A stretch of 7,101 bases of DNA from JBKHHU01 sp046539045 (lineage in GTDB: Bacteria > Planctomycetota > Phycisphaerae > SM23-33). Of this stretch, positions 1 to 6,279 are shown piece after piece (positions within the stretch are counted from its first letter, which is position 1; each line of letters opens with the position of its first letter). Location: the NCBI GenBank assembly GCA_046539045.1, contig JBKHHU010000181.1, positions 1 to 7,101 on the forward strand, read 5' to 3'. The translations under genes were made by a program, and so were the position numbers. Under the pieces are notes generated by a model. It worked only from the letters and a program-made list of their open reading frames with translations. It was not told where the DNA came from and searched no databases.

Positions 1-138
1 CTTCAACGCGTCGATCACCAGGGAGTCCATCCACGCGCCGACCGCGAGGATCACCCAGATCGTGATCGCCAGCGGGACGATCACCATCAACCCGGACATG
101 AAAATCTGCATCTGTTTCTTCAGCACTTGTTTTGGCAT
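1..138 (-). CDS. DUF502 family membrane protein, N-terminal fragment
   Basis: The gene runs off the left edge of the window, so only the first 46 codons are visible. After a short basic, Gln/Lys-rich start (MPKQVLKKQMQ), residues 12-33 form a hydrophobic membrane segment with the pattern FMSGLMVIVPLAITIWVI, followed by GAWMDSLV. A basic N-terminus, a helix containing G-L-x-V-x-x-P-L-A-I-T and a following acidic/small stretch are typical of DUF502 proteins, which are inner-membrane proteins of about 200 residues without an established biochemical role. The start ATG lies 11 nt beyond the stop of the STAS gene, with a weak GGAA ribosome site in between, so the two are probably co-transcribed. 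Family assignment is by recognition of the N-terminal pattern only; the rest of the protein is not visible. Confidence 0.7.
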   Translation of the reverse strand, partial: MPKQVLKKQMQIFMSGLMVIVPLAITIWVILAVGAWMDSLVIDALK

Positions 139-149
139 GCTTGTTCCAA

Positions 150-515
150 TCAGCCGCTGTGGTCGCGGAGGCGGGCCAGGGCTGTTTCGGTATTGTCGGC
201 GAATTCCAGAATCCGCTCGAGCCGCGTAATGTGGAAGATCTTTCGCAATCGCGGCTGGAGCCCGGCGATGATGAACCGGCCGTCGGTCTCATTGCACTTC
301 TTGTGCAGGGTGATGAGGATGCCCAGAACCTGCGAGGTGATCATGGTTACCTCGTCGAAGTCCAGCACCATGCGACACTGGTCGTGCCGGTCGGGCAGTT
401 CCAGAAGGCGTCGGCTGATGTTCTGGACGGAGCTGCTGTCCAGCACGGTGATGTCACCGAATCCCACGATCAGAATTCCGTCCGTTTCCTTTACCGATAG
501 CGAGTTTTCGGGCAT
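150..515 (-). CDS. Single-domain STAS protein (anti-sigma factor antagonist-like)
   Basis: This 121-residue protein is one STAS domain. A beta strand (GILIVGFGDITVLD, 13-26) leads into a helix, then the strand RMVLDFDEVTMIT (48-60), the SQVLGILITLHKKC helix (61-74), a strand at FIIAGLQP (81-88), and the ending FHITRLERILEFADNTETAL (94-113), which matches the usual STAS C-terminus. Such proteins bind anti-sigma factors or act in partner-switching and are reset by Ser/Thr phosphorylation. Here the usual D-S-S-G is T60-S61-Q62-V63: the conserved Asp is lost but a Ser remains at the expected phosphosite, so switching is possible but not assured. The start has a good GAGAGG ribosome site 5 nt upstream. 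A perfect 5-bp GGGGC/GCCCC hairpin (540-553) lies in the leader. No anti-sigma kinase or sigma factor gene is visible nearby. Confidence 0.85.
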   Translation of the reverse strand: MPENSLSVKETDGILIVGFGDITVLDSSSVQNISRRLLELPDRHDQCRMVLDFDEVTMITSQVLGILITLHKKCNETDGRFIIAGLQPRLRKIFHITRLERILEFADNTETALARLRDHSG

Positions 516-609
516 GGATCCTCTCCGGGCGTACAGTTCGGGGCTGCTGCCCCCTTCTAGACAACGTGAGACAGCTATTGTAAGGATTGGACCGAGGCTG
601 TCCAGATTC

Positions 610-1152
610 TCATCCCAGTTCGAAAATCGACTGGGTCTTCACCAGCGTCAGATCGTCCGGGAAGGCGTGGAAGGTGTAGACGTGGAACTCGCTGGGCCTG
701 GCGTCGAAGTGAATGTACGAGAAGGGCGTAAGGGATTTGCTCATCCAGGCCGGGAACGGGACAAACAGACCGCGGCGGGCACCAAGGCGGGCCAGATCGT
801 GATGCGTCTTGGAATAGACGCGCGGGCTCATCTTCTCGACCTGGAGGTTCACCTGGTAGTGAATCCCTTCCGGCTGGCTGCATTCGTGGGCTTTCTCTCC
901 GCGGAACGGCATCTCGACCAGCAGCCCGCGCTCGGGAAGCTCGGCCAGCGCGTCGGTGGTCACCTCGACCAGCGAATGATCGGGGCGGTAGAATCCCACG
1001 ACGTGCGTGCAGCCAGTAATCCACAGCTGCGCCTCATACCCCTTGCGAACAACCCGGCGATCGTAATAGATGTCGAACAGTTCAGGGTGCAGAGGCCGAT
1101 CGTAGAGCCGAAATCTCAGCCGCGAAACACTTTGTTTCTGCTCGATACTCAT
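610..1152 (-). CDS. DUF2617 family protein
   Basis: The 180-residue soluble protein has no signal peptide or membrane segment. Recognisable blocks are LRFRLYDRPLHPELFDIY (12-29), a GYEAQLWITGCTHVVGFYR strand pair (38-56), LVEVTTDAL (61-69), FRGEKAHE (83-90), GIHYQVNLQVEKMSPRVY (96-113) and the ending FSYIHFDARP...FHAFPDDLTLVKTQSIFELG (145-180). The block order and the ending resemble planctomycete members of DUF2617, a family of unknown function; this match is from memory and not from a search. I chose the ATG at 1152 over an in-frame GTG at 1173 because it has GGGAG at a normal distance upstream. The gene has its own TATAAT box upstream and lies 94 nt from the STAS gene on the same strand. 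No catalytic motif is evident. Confidence 0.7.
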   Translation of the reverse strand: MSIEQKQSVSRLRFRLYDRPLHPELFDIYYDRRVVRKGYEAQLWITGCTHVVGFYRPDHSLVEVTTDALAELPERGLLVEMPFRGEKAHECSQPEGIHYQVNLQVEKMSPRVYSKTHHDLARLGARRGLFVPFPAWMSKSLTPFSYIHFDARPSEFHVYTFHAFPDDLTLVKTQSIFELG

Positions 1153-1177
1153 CAGGCCACTCCCTGTGCACACCGCT

Positions 1178-1183
1178 ATTATA
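1178..1183 (-). promoter_or_regulatory. Candidate -10 box upstream of the DUF2617 gene
   Basis: The minus strand reads a perfect TATAAT here, in an AT-rich patch (about 1178-1200) inside otherwise GC-rich DNA, 25 nt before the DUF2617 start codon. This would give a leader of roughly 19 nt carrying the GGGAG ribosome site. No convincing -35 hexamer is found at 16-18 nt; the best TTG-containing hexamers lie too far away. The location after a terminator-like hairpin fits a separate promoter for the DUF2617-STAS-DUF502 set. Confidence 0.4.
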
Positions 1184-1229
1184 TTCTCTATTGTCTGTCA
1201 GGCGCGAACGCAATCAATGCCCAAGATAG

Positions 1230-1258
1230 AAAAAAACACGGAAGATTCTGCCGGTTTT
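1230..1258 (-). terminator. Weak intrinsic terminator-like hairpin after the DUF2062 gene
   Basis: In the minus-strand transcript, AAAAC-CGG pairs with CCG-(U bulge)-GUUUU around a 9-nt loop, and the T-run continues to 1230. The hairpin starts at the last base of the DUF2062 stop codon region. Only about three to four of the pairs are G-C, so termination would be partial at best. It precedes the candidate promoter of the DUF2617 gene, which is consistent with a transcription-unit boundary. Confidence 0.3.
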
Positions 1259-1878
1259 CAATGGTCCTGTGAAGCGGGCGGAAGATTCTTCTTGCCCATC
1301 CGCGGCTGCATGTTCAGACCGGCCGAGGATGCGGGCGTGGGGTGGAACAGCGGGCCGAGAATCTCGCCGTCTTCGTAGAGTTCCGGGTGCTTCGCCCGCC
1401 GCTGGCTGCGGTAGGCGAGCACGGAGTAGTAGGTGAGGAAGTACATCCCCGTGCTCAGGATCAGGCCGATGACAACACTGCCCACCCAGAGCGGAAGGGC
1501 GATGTCCCAGGTGCGTTCGGCCCAGGCTACGGCTTTGTCCCACCAGCCGCCTGAGGTCTTCATCGCCGATTCGATCACGTCGAATTTCCCGATCTTCCTC
1601 CCGGTCAACACGCACCCGAGAGCGTAGTTGGTCCCGTAGATCGGGATAACAGTGAACGGGTTGGATATCCACACCACCGGCACGCCGACAGCTTTGTTGG
1701 CCCGGAACAGCAGACACAGGCCCAGCGTGATCAGCATCTGGAACCCGATGGTCGGTGTCCAGGTGACGAAGATGCCGATGGCCATGCCCAGCGCAATGCG
1801 ATGTGGAGTGTCATTCGCGTGCAAGACGCGGAAGATCACGAAATCCTTGATTCTCCTGTAGATGGCGCGGTGCGGCAT
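1258..1878 (-). CDS. DUF2062 family inner-membrane protein
   Basis: This 206-residue protein has the DUF2062 signature: HRIALGMAIGIFVTWTPTIGFQMLI (26-50) and NKAVGVPVVWISNPFTVIPIYGTNYALG (61-88). Three hydrophobic regions are visible at about 29-57, 63-91 and 128-152, followed by a hydrophilic cytoplasmic-type tail with HPELYEDGEILG (164-175). The family's function is unestablished, but its members are often found with glycosyltransferases, as here. The gene begins 10 nt after the stop of the GT9 gene and has GGAG 5 nt before the ATG, so it is almost certainly the fourth gene of the same operon. The inferred role is an accessory in envelope glycan assembly; no catalytic residues can be named. 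Confidence 0.85.
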   Translation of the reverse strand: MPHRAIYRRIKDFVIFRVLHANDTPHRIALGMAIGIFVTWTPTIGFQMLITLGLCLLFRANKAVGVPVVWISNPFTVIPIYGTNYALGCVLTGRKIGKFDVIESAMKTSGGWWDKAVAWAERTWDIALPLWVGSVVIGLILSTGMYFLTYYSVLAYRSQRRAKHPELYEDGEILGPLFHPTPASSAGLNMQPRMGKKNLPPASQDH

Positions 1879-1888
1879 GGCGGCTCCG

Positions 1889-2950
1889 TCACAACAGATG
1901 TTCGCGCGCTGCGCTAACGACCCGTTCCGGGGCGATCTGGTCCATGCATCTACACTGCGGGCAGTGCTTTTTCAAGCAGCCGCTGCAGGAAAGCGGCGAT
2001 TGCAGGTCGGCTCCCCTCTTCCACGTCCCCGTTCGTTCCGGACGCGTCGGACCGTGCAGCACGATCGAAAACACGCCCGTCGCCTCGGCAATGAACTTGG
2101 CGGCCGAGTCCGGACAGATCACACCGCGCGAGCAGGCGATCGTGGCGATGTATTGGGGGATGTCCGTCTGCCCCGCCTGGTTGACCACCTTCCCGGGCAG
2201 ATCCGAGGCGATGTCGGCTGCGAGTTGGAAATCCTCCGGACCGCCGGTCAGAACCACGGGCAGATCCTCCGACAGACTGCGGATGACCTCTTTCCAGTGG
2301 CCCCGCGGGTACTCCTTGGTCTTCCAGGTAGTTGCCGGATTACAGACGATATACTGCCCCGGCGTCAACCCGTTGAGCCGGAGAAACTCCTCCAGCCATT
2401 CCAGCGCCGCCCCGCTCGGGTGCAGCCGGAAGTCCTCAGCCCGAGGCTGCAGGCCGAGCGCCTCAGCCAGTTTCAGATTGCGGTCGATGGTGTGAAGGCT
2501 CAGCGGGGCCGAGATCTTGAAGTTGTAGAACAGCCCGGCCATCTCCCGTGCCTGGCGGAAGCCGACGCGGAGTGGCGCGCCGGTCGACCACGTGAAATAC
2601 CCGCTGCGGAACAGCCCCTGCAGATCAAGCGCCCAGTCGAACTGAGCGTCCTTCAGCCGGTTGTTCAGGTCCTTGACGGCGCGATGGAAACGTAGCGGCT
2701 TCTCCGGCAGCGGCGCGTTTTTCCACGCTGCCGACATTCCGCGACGGTCAAAGACGATGACCTCATCCAGGCTCTCTTCCCCGGCCAGGGCGCCCGACAG
2801 GGCCTTGTTCACCAGCCAGGCAATGTGGACGCCTGGGAACCGTCTTCGCAGGGCGTGCAGGACCGGAAGGGCGGTGATGACATCTCCAAGCGCGCTTGGT
2901 TTGACGATGAGGATCTTCCGCGGGTCATCCGCAGGGGCCGGCGGGCTCAT
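1889..2950 (-). CDS. Glycosyltransferase family 9 (ADP-heptose:LPS heptosyltransferase-like)
   Basis: The 353-residue protein has the GT9 two-Rossmann layout of WaaC/WaaF, cytoplasmic enzymes that add heptose from ADP-heptose to the lipopolysaccharide inner core. Visible motifs are KILIVKPSALGDVITALPVLHAL (12-34), FDWALDLQGLFRSG (104-117), VCNPATTWKTKEYP (202-215), PVVLTGGPED (231-240), CPDSAAKFIAEATG (279-292) and HGPTRPERTG (299-308). The last-but-one motif normally reads D-S/T-G-x-x-H; here Gly is Ala283 and His is Phe286. Near the C-terminus five cysteines cluster (322, 325, 330, 333, 335), a common GT9 trait. An open frame extends 61 codons upstream, but that part overlaps the kinase gene and has no family similarity. 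The ATG at 2950 overlaps the kinase stop as ATGA, indicating translational coupling. The exact sugar donor is not determinable. Confidence 0.88.
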   Translation of the reverse strand: MSPPAPADDPRKILIVKPSALGDVITALPVLHALRRRFPGVHIAWLVNKALSGALAGEESLDEVIVFDRRGMSAAWKNAPLPEKPLRFHRAVKDLNNRLKDAQFDWALDLQGLFRSGYFTWSTGAPLRVGFRQAREMAGLFYNFKISAPLSLHTIDRNLKLAEALGLQPRAEDFRLHPSGAALEWLEEFLRLNGLTPGQYIVCNPATTWKTKEYPRGHWKEVIRSLSEDLPVVLTGGPEDFQLAADIASDLPGKVVNQAGQTDIPQYIATIACSRGVICPDSAAKFIAEATGVFSIVLHGPTRPERTGTWKRGADLQSPLSCSGCLKKHCPQCRCMDQIAPERVVSAAREHLL

Positions 2951-4710
2951 CGGCTGGGCCTCCGGGCGGCCTTCTGCTTCTTCCGCAGACTCGCGATCTG
3001 TCGATTGAGCTTCTTCTCCGACCAATAGTGGATGTGATGCCAGTACGGTTTGACGTTGATCCGTCCGTCGCCCGGCCGCCGCAGGTAGCCTTTCAGCATC
3101 CGCATCCGCCCGGCCCGGTTGATGGCTGGGCATTTCAGCAGGGACACGTTCAGACGCATCAGGCTCTTGTAGGTCTTCCGCTCAGGCCGCCACGGGCGGT
3201 GCTTGAGCCCGTCCAGGTCCAGCAGCACCAGTTCCGGATCGCCTTGTCCCGGCTGCCAGTACACCACCAGGTTGCTCGCCTTGAGGTCGCGATGCGAGAA
3301 CCGGTTGTCCTGCAGGCGCCTCAGCAGCCTCCCCAGGCGGGTGAGCATCTTCCGGGCCAGGTTACGCCGCTGTGTGGCATCGAACTGTCCGTTCCCGCCG
3401 GACGGCCGGTCGGCCAAATTCTCGGCCAGGAATTTCTCGAGATCCTGACCGTCGACCGTCTCGGTGATCAGGAAGCTGTCGACCAGGGCCCGTCCTTTCC
3501 TTTTCTCCATGGCGGCCAGTGGAACGGCGGTGGCGATCTGACGGGTCAGCAGGCGGTGCCCGAGGATGAATGCCCGAACGGCCCGCGACCGATCGAACAG
3601 GTCGTGCAGGCGTTTCCAGATGTTCTTCCGGCGGGTGCGTTTGATGTACACGTCGGCGGTATGCGGGCCGACCTGCAGCGTGCGGTGCACCACCAGACTG
3701 GAGGCCGAGTCCTTGACGACTTCCACATCGTCACCGGTAAAGAGCTTCTCCGGATCGGCGAGAACATCCTCCCAGTCGGCCAGCCGGAACTCCTTCCGTG
3801 CTGCTCCCGACCAGGACGGCTGACGCTTGGATGCCAGAATCACGTGCCCCCGCCAGCCGTCGCGTCCGCCGAGCGGGGCGAAGTAGCGGTTCTTCCGAAC
3901 GATCCGGCGGTCCCGCTGGTGGAACTGGTTGCGCCGGTGCTGCCGGCCGAATTCCTCGCACAGCAACGCCCATCCGCGGAGCGAGCCGCGGGCGCCGGAG
4001 GCCATGAGGTAGTGTTTCAGGAACCGCAATCGCTGGCTGCGCGTTGTATGGATCAGCCGGTCGTGGAAGAGGTGGGCCAGGTTCTTGGCCCGCGCCAGGC
4101 GGCTGGGCCGGCGACGCATCGAAACGCGGTGCAGGTCCACCAGCGCCAGTTCAGGGCATTGGCCGGTGCGCTCGCCGATCAGTATGTTCCCCAAATGCAG
4201 GTCGCGATGGATGATCCCCGCACGGTGCATTCGTCCGATGAGTCCGGCGATGCGGCAGTTCATCTCTCGCACCTGCCGCCAGGCTTCCTGCGGGTCGCTC
4301 ATCCGCTGCTCGTGCCATTCATCGGCGCCGATGGCGTTTTTCACAGCCCGCGTGGCCACCCACTCGCTGTCGCCCCAACTCGCAGCCAGCGGCGGGGCGG
4401 TGGGTATCTTCTCTTCCTGCAGCTTCAGAGCGCACAGGAACTCGCGTTTGGCGTCGGACGCGCAGAAACGCCGGGCGATGCGGTGCCCAAGAGACTGCTG
4501 GTGGAAGTGCTTGACGTAGATGTCCACGCCATCGATCCGTCCGCGGTAGACCGTCCGCGATGAATTGCGTTTGATTTCCTCCCAGCCGTGAGCGGCGGGG
4601 TCGGCAAGCTGATCGATTTCGGATTCCAGCAGCGCGCGACAGTCGCCATCGGCGAAATGGATCGTGCCGAAGCGGGTTTCCATCGTCGGGCTTTCGCTGG
4701 GGGAAGTCAT
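2947..4710 (-). CDS. Tandem lipopolysaccharide-kinase-like protein (two Kdo/WaaP-type kinase domains)
   Basis: The 587-residue protein carries two protein-kinase-like folds in series. Domain 1 (about 14-240) has the ATP-binding Lys67 (DIYVKHF), the catalytic loop HRDLHLGN (168-175) and the metal-binding Asp192 (VDLHR). Domain 2 (about 325-545) has Lys357 (DVYIKRT), HRDLKASN (473-480) and Asp498 (LDLDG). DLH/DLD in place of DFG, with basic surroundings, fits the Kdo/WaaP/RIO-like sugar kinases that phosphorylate heptose or Kdo of the lipopolysaccharide core. Both catalytic sets look intact. No signal peptide or membrane helix is seen, so it should be cytoplasmic. It lies between two glycosyltransferases. 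The start at 4710 has no strong ribosome site; an in-frame ATG ten codons in (4683) is an alternative. The acceptor sugars are unknown. Confidence 0.85.
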   Translation of the reverse strand: MTSPSESPTMETRFGTIHFADGDCRALLESEIDQLADPAAHGWEEIKRNSSRTVYRGRIDGVDIYVKHFHQQSLGHRIARRFCASDAKREFLCALKLQEEKIPTAPPLAASWGDSEWVATRAVKNAIGADEWHEQRMSDPQEAWRQVREMNCRIAGLIGRMHRAGIIHRDLHLGNILIGERTGQCPELALVDLHRVSMRRRPSRLARAKNLAHLFHDRLIHTTRSQRLRFLKHYLMASGARGSLRGWALLCEEFGRQHRRNQFHQRDRRIVRKNRYFAPLGGRDGWRGHVILASKRQPSWSGAARKEFRLADWEDVLADPEKLFTGDDVEVVKDSASSLVVHRTLQVGPHTADVYIKRTRRKNIWKRLHDLFDRSRAVRAFILGHRLLTRQIATAVPLAAMEKRKGRALVDSFLITETVDGQDLEKFLAENLADRPSGGNGQFDATQRRNLARKMLTRLGRLLRRLQDNRFSHRDLKASNLVVYWQPGQGDPELVLLDLDGLKHRPWRPERKTYKSLMRLNVSLLKCPAINRAGRMRMLKGYLRRPGDGRINVKPYWHHIHYWSEKKLNRQIASLRKKQKAARRPSR

Positions 4711-4735
4711 TCGTGGGGCAAGAACCTAAAGGGAG

Positions 4736-4764
4736 ATTATCGCAGATGAGGGGCAACGCTGCAA
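4736..4764 (-). promoter_or_regulatory. Candidate internal promoter before the tandem kinase gene
   Basis: On the minus strand TTGCAG (4764-4759) is followed after exactly 17 nt by GATAAT (4741-4736), preceded by TGC, giving an extended -10. It lies in the 61-nt gap between the GT4 stop and the kinase start, with a predicted leader of about 18 nt. The -35 matches the sigma-70 consensus at only three positions, so it would rely on the extended -10. It may let the kinase-GT9-DUF2062 part be transcribed without the GT4 gene. Confidence 0.35.
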
Positions 4765-4771
4765 GCGGGGC

Positions 4772-5848
4772 TCAGGCGATCTCCGAGTAGACCTCCGCGT
4801 AGATATGGGCCAGCTGTCGACGGCAATGCTCCGGAGAGAAATTCTGCTCGGCGATCCGGCGGGCGGTCTGTCCCAGCTTCCGACGGAGTTCGGGGGTGTC
4901 GACCAGGTGCAGCAACTGCCTGGCTGTCGCCTGCGGAGAATCGGGCGGGACGACCAGCGCCGCCCGGTCCGGTATGGCCCATTCGGTCAGGTTCGGCAGG
5001 TCACTGCAGACGCAGGGCAGCCCGGCGGCCATGCTCGCGGCCAGACCGGTCAACTCCTGCGGACGCGACTGCACGATCACCGCGGCATCGCAGGCGAACA
5101 GCACCTGCTCCAGCGGGATGCGGTCGTGCGTAAACACGGTGGCTTCCGGTGCGCCGGCATTGGCGTCGAAAAACTCAAGGTGATCCATCGCCGGGCCGTG
5201 GCCGGGTATGACCAGCTTCACGCGGTCCCAGATGTGCGTGAGCATGGCGTGAGCCCAGCAGGCGATCCGATGCCCGGAGTGATCGGTGATCTGCCCCGGT
5301 GCGACGATGACAAAGTCCTCCGCGTTCAGGCCGAGACGCCGGCGTAGCTGCCGGCGATTTGTCTCGCCCACCGAATGCCCGTTCTGCAGCTCGGCCGCCG
5401 GTGGCAGCACGTGAAGCGCTTCCCGCTGGACGCCCTGCTTCAATAGTTCCCGCCGCAGATACTCATTCGGCACGGTCAGATCGTAGTCATTCCGGACCAG
5501 CGCCACAGCCAACTCCCGAGGAGGCGTCGGCGTCTCGATACCTGCCAGTGACAGCACCGCGTTGCGTCCGAATTTCCGGGCCAAAGCCTCGGCCAGTTCG
5601 GCAGATCGACGCGACCACGCGTGGTAGACGCGGCAGTGTTCGGCGCGGGAGAGCAGTTGCTCTCGATGCAGAGCCAGCTTTGCCCGCCCGAGCGGCACGT
5701 GCACTTCCAGCACGTCCTCCAGCCCGGCCGACTCGTCGGGGTTCGGACCCAGCGCGACCACCAGGTCGGCCGGGCCGCGCAATAGACGCAATTGCCTCCG
5801 CATGGCCGGAGGTGTGCTTGCATCGAGAATGTGCATGACGTTGGCCAT
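4772..5848 (-). CDS. Family 4-like glycosyltransferase
   Basis: The 358-residue protein ends in a GT-B C-terminal Rossmann domain of the GT4 type: FVIVAPGQITDHSGHRIACWAHA (179-201), VKLVIPGHGP (210-219), VFTHDRIPLEQVLFACDAAVIVQ (238-260), ELTGLAASMAAGLPCVCSDLPNLTEW (265-290) and a terminal PELRRKLGQTARRIAEQNFS helix (319-338). GT4 enzymes transfer sugars from nucleotide donors to envelope glycans in the cytoplasm. The N-terminal acceptor half (1-175) is divergent. The glutamates of the canonical E-x7-E donor motif do not align (the position before S-M-A-A-G-L-P is Ala). The frame is open for 80 more codons upstream, but that part has no family similarity, and the ATG at 5848 has TAGGA at good spacing. 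It appears to be the first gene of the minus-strand cluster; specificity is unknown. Confidence 0.8.
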   Translation of the reverse strand: MANVMHILDASTPPAMRRQLRLLRGPADLVVALGPNPDESAGLEDVLEVHVPLGRAKLALHREQLLSRAEHCRVYHAWSRRSAELAEALARKFGRNAVLSLAGIETPTPPRELAVALVRNDYDLTVPNEYLRRELLKQGVQREALHVLPPAAELQNGHSVGETNRRQLRRRLGLNAEDFVIVAPGQITDHSGHRIACWAHAMLTHIWDRVKLVIPGHGPAMDHLEFFDANAGAPEATVFTHDRIPLEQVLFACDAAVIVQSRPQELTGLAASMAAGLPCVCSDLPNLTEWAIPDRAALVVPPDSPQATARQLLHLVDTPELRRKLGQTARRIAEQNFSPEHCRRQLAHIYAEVYSEIA

Positions 5849-6028
5849 TCGACGCATCCTACGCCTGCGGGCGTCGGTGGGCAAGATGCTGCCCGCAAAA
5901 GACGCACCGGGGCGGACGCTGCGGGTAGCTCCGCAGAGCAGCTCCGAGTGAAAGCGGGCAAACTGTCGGTGCTGGACAAGGCACTCTAGGCAATGCAGAG
6001 CCTTAATTGGAAATTCACAGAATAACGT

Positions 6029-6058
6029 TTGACTTCCCACCCCGACCGATGGCACAAT
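6029..6058 (+). promoter_or_regulatory. Candidate promoter for the cold-shock gene
   Basis: TTGACT (6029-6034) is followed after 18 nt by CACAAT (6053-6058). The -35 matches the sigma-70 consensus at five of six positions and the -10 at four of six. Transcription would start near 6065 and give a leader of about 215 nt before the cold-shock ATG. Long leaders are usual for cspA-type mRNAs. A promoter closer to the gene cannot be excluded, but none stands out. Confidence 0.3.
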
Positions 6059-6071
6059 GCTGCTCGATGGA

Positions 6072-6110
6072 CCGGTGGGCTGTGACACGGAATGCTCCGT
6101 GACCCGCCGG
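6072..6110 (+). other. Composite stem-loop in the presumed csp leader
   Basis: An outer stem CCGGTGGG (6072-6079) pairs with CCCGCCGG (6103-6110) over 8 bp, including one G-U. Inside, after an asymmetric internal loop of six bases against one, CACGGA (6086-6091) pairs with TCCGTG (6096-6101) around the loop ATGC. No T-run follows, so it is not an intrinsic terminator. It could be an RNA leader element or a DNA cruciform/operator-type site. Confidence 0.5.
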
Positions 6111-6279
6111 AAGTCCCGGAGTGGCAGCCGGGCAATTTGCAGGATTGGAATCAGGTGTCGAACGTCACGTCTTTGCTAGAGTACCTGCCCTTTGGGGGTG
6201 TCGCACTCGCCGCAAATGTGCCCACGCCTGCGTATCTTTCGCAAATCCAGAAGCGCCATGACGCAAAAGGAGCCTTACT

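Larger units (their letters stand above)
5849..6279. other. Divergent intergenic region without a supported gene
   Basis: This 431-nt stretch separates the minus-strand glycan cluster from the plus-strand cold-shock gene. Short open frames exist on both strands, but none has a ribosome site plus recognisable protein sequence. Near the GT4 start, a 5-bp ACGCC/GGCGT hairpin with a 4-nt loop (5861-5874) touches the TAGGA ribosome site. An AT-rich patch (about 6003-6032) interrupts the GC-rich background and is the likeliest place for divergent promoters. A strong composite hairpin follows at 6072-6110, and a smaller CCCGG/CCGGG hairpin at 6115-6132. Confidence 0.6.

Noticed and set aside
540..553. 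GGGGC/GCCCC hairpin as a terminator of the DUF2617 gene
   Set aside because: The stem is only 5 bp and no T-run follows in the minus-strand transcript.
2951..3133. N-terminal extension of the GT9 reading frame
   Set aside because: The extra 61 codons overlap the 3' end of the kinase gene and show no GT9 similarity; the ATGA overlap gives a better start.
3028..4563. A 511-codon open frame on the plus strand
   Set aside because: It lies antisense to the tandem kinase gene, whose catalytic motifs are clear. The frame is Pro/Gln/Val/His-rich without recognisable domains, which is typical of a shadow frame in GC-rich DNA.
6050..6066. Sigma-54-like TGGCAC...TGCT
   Set aside because: The distance between the GG and GC elements is one nucleotide too short for a sigma-54 promoter.
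5849..6088. 80-codon N-terminal extension of the GT4 reading frame
   Set aside because: It has no glycosyltransferase similarity, and the internal ATG at 5848 has a ribosome site and begins a plausible first beta strand.
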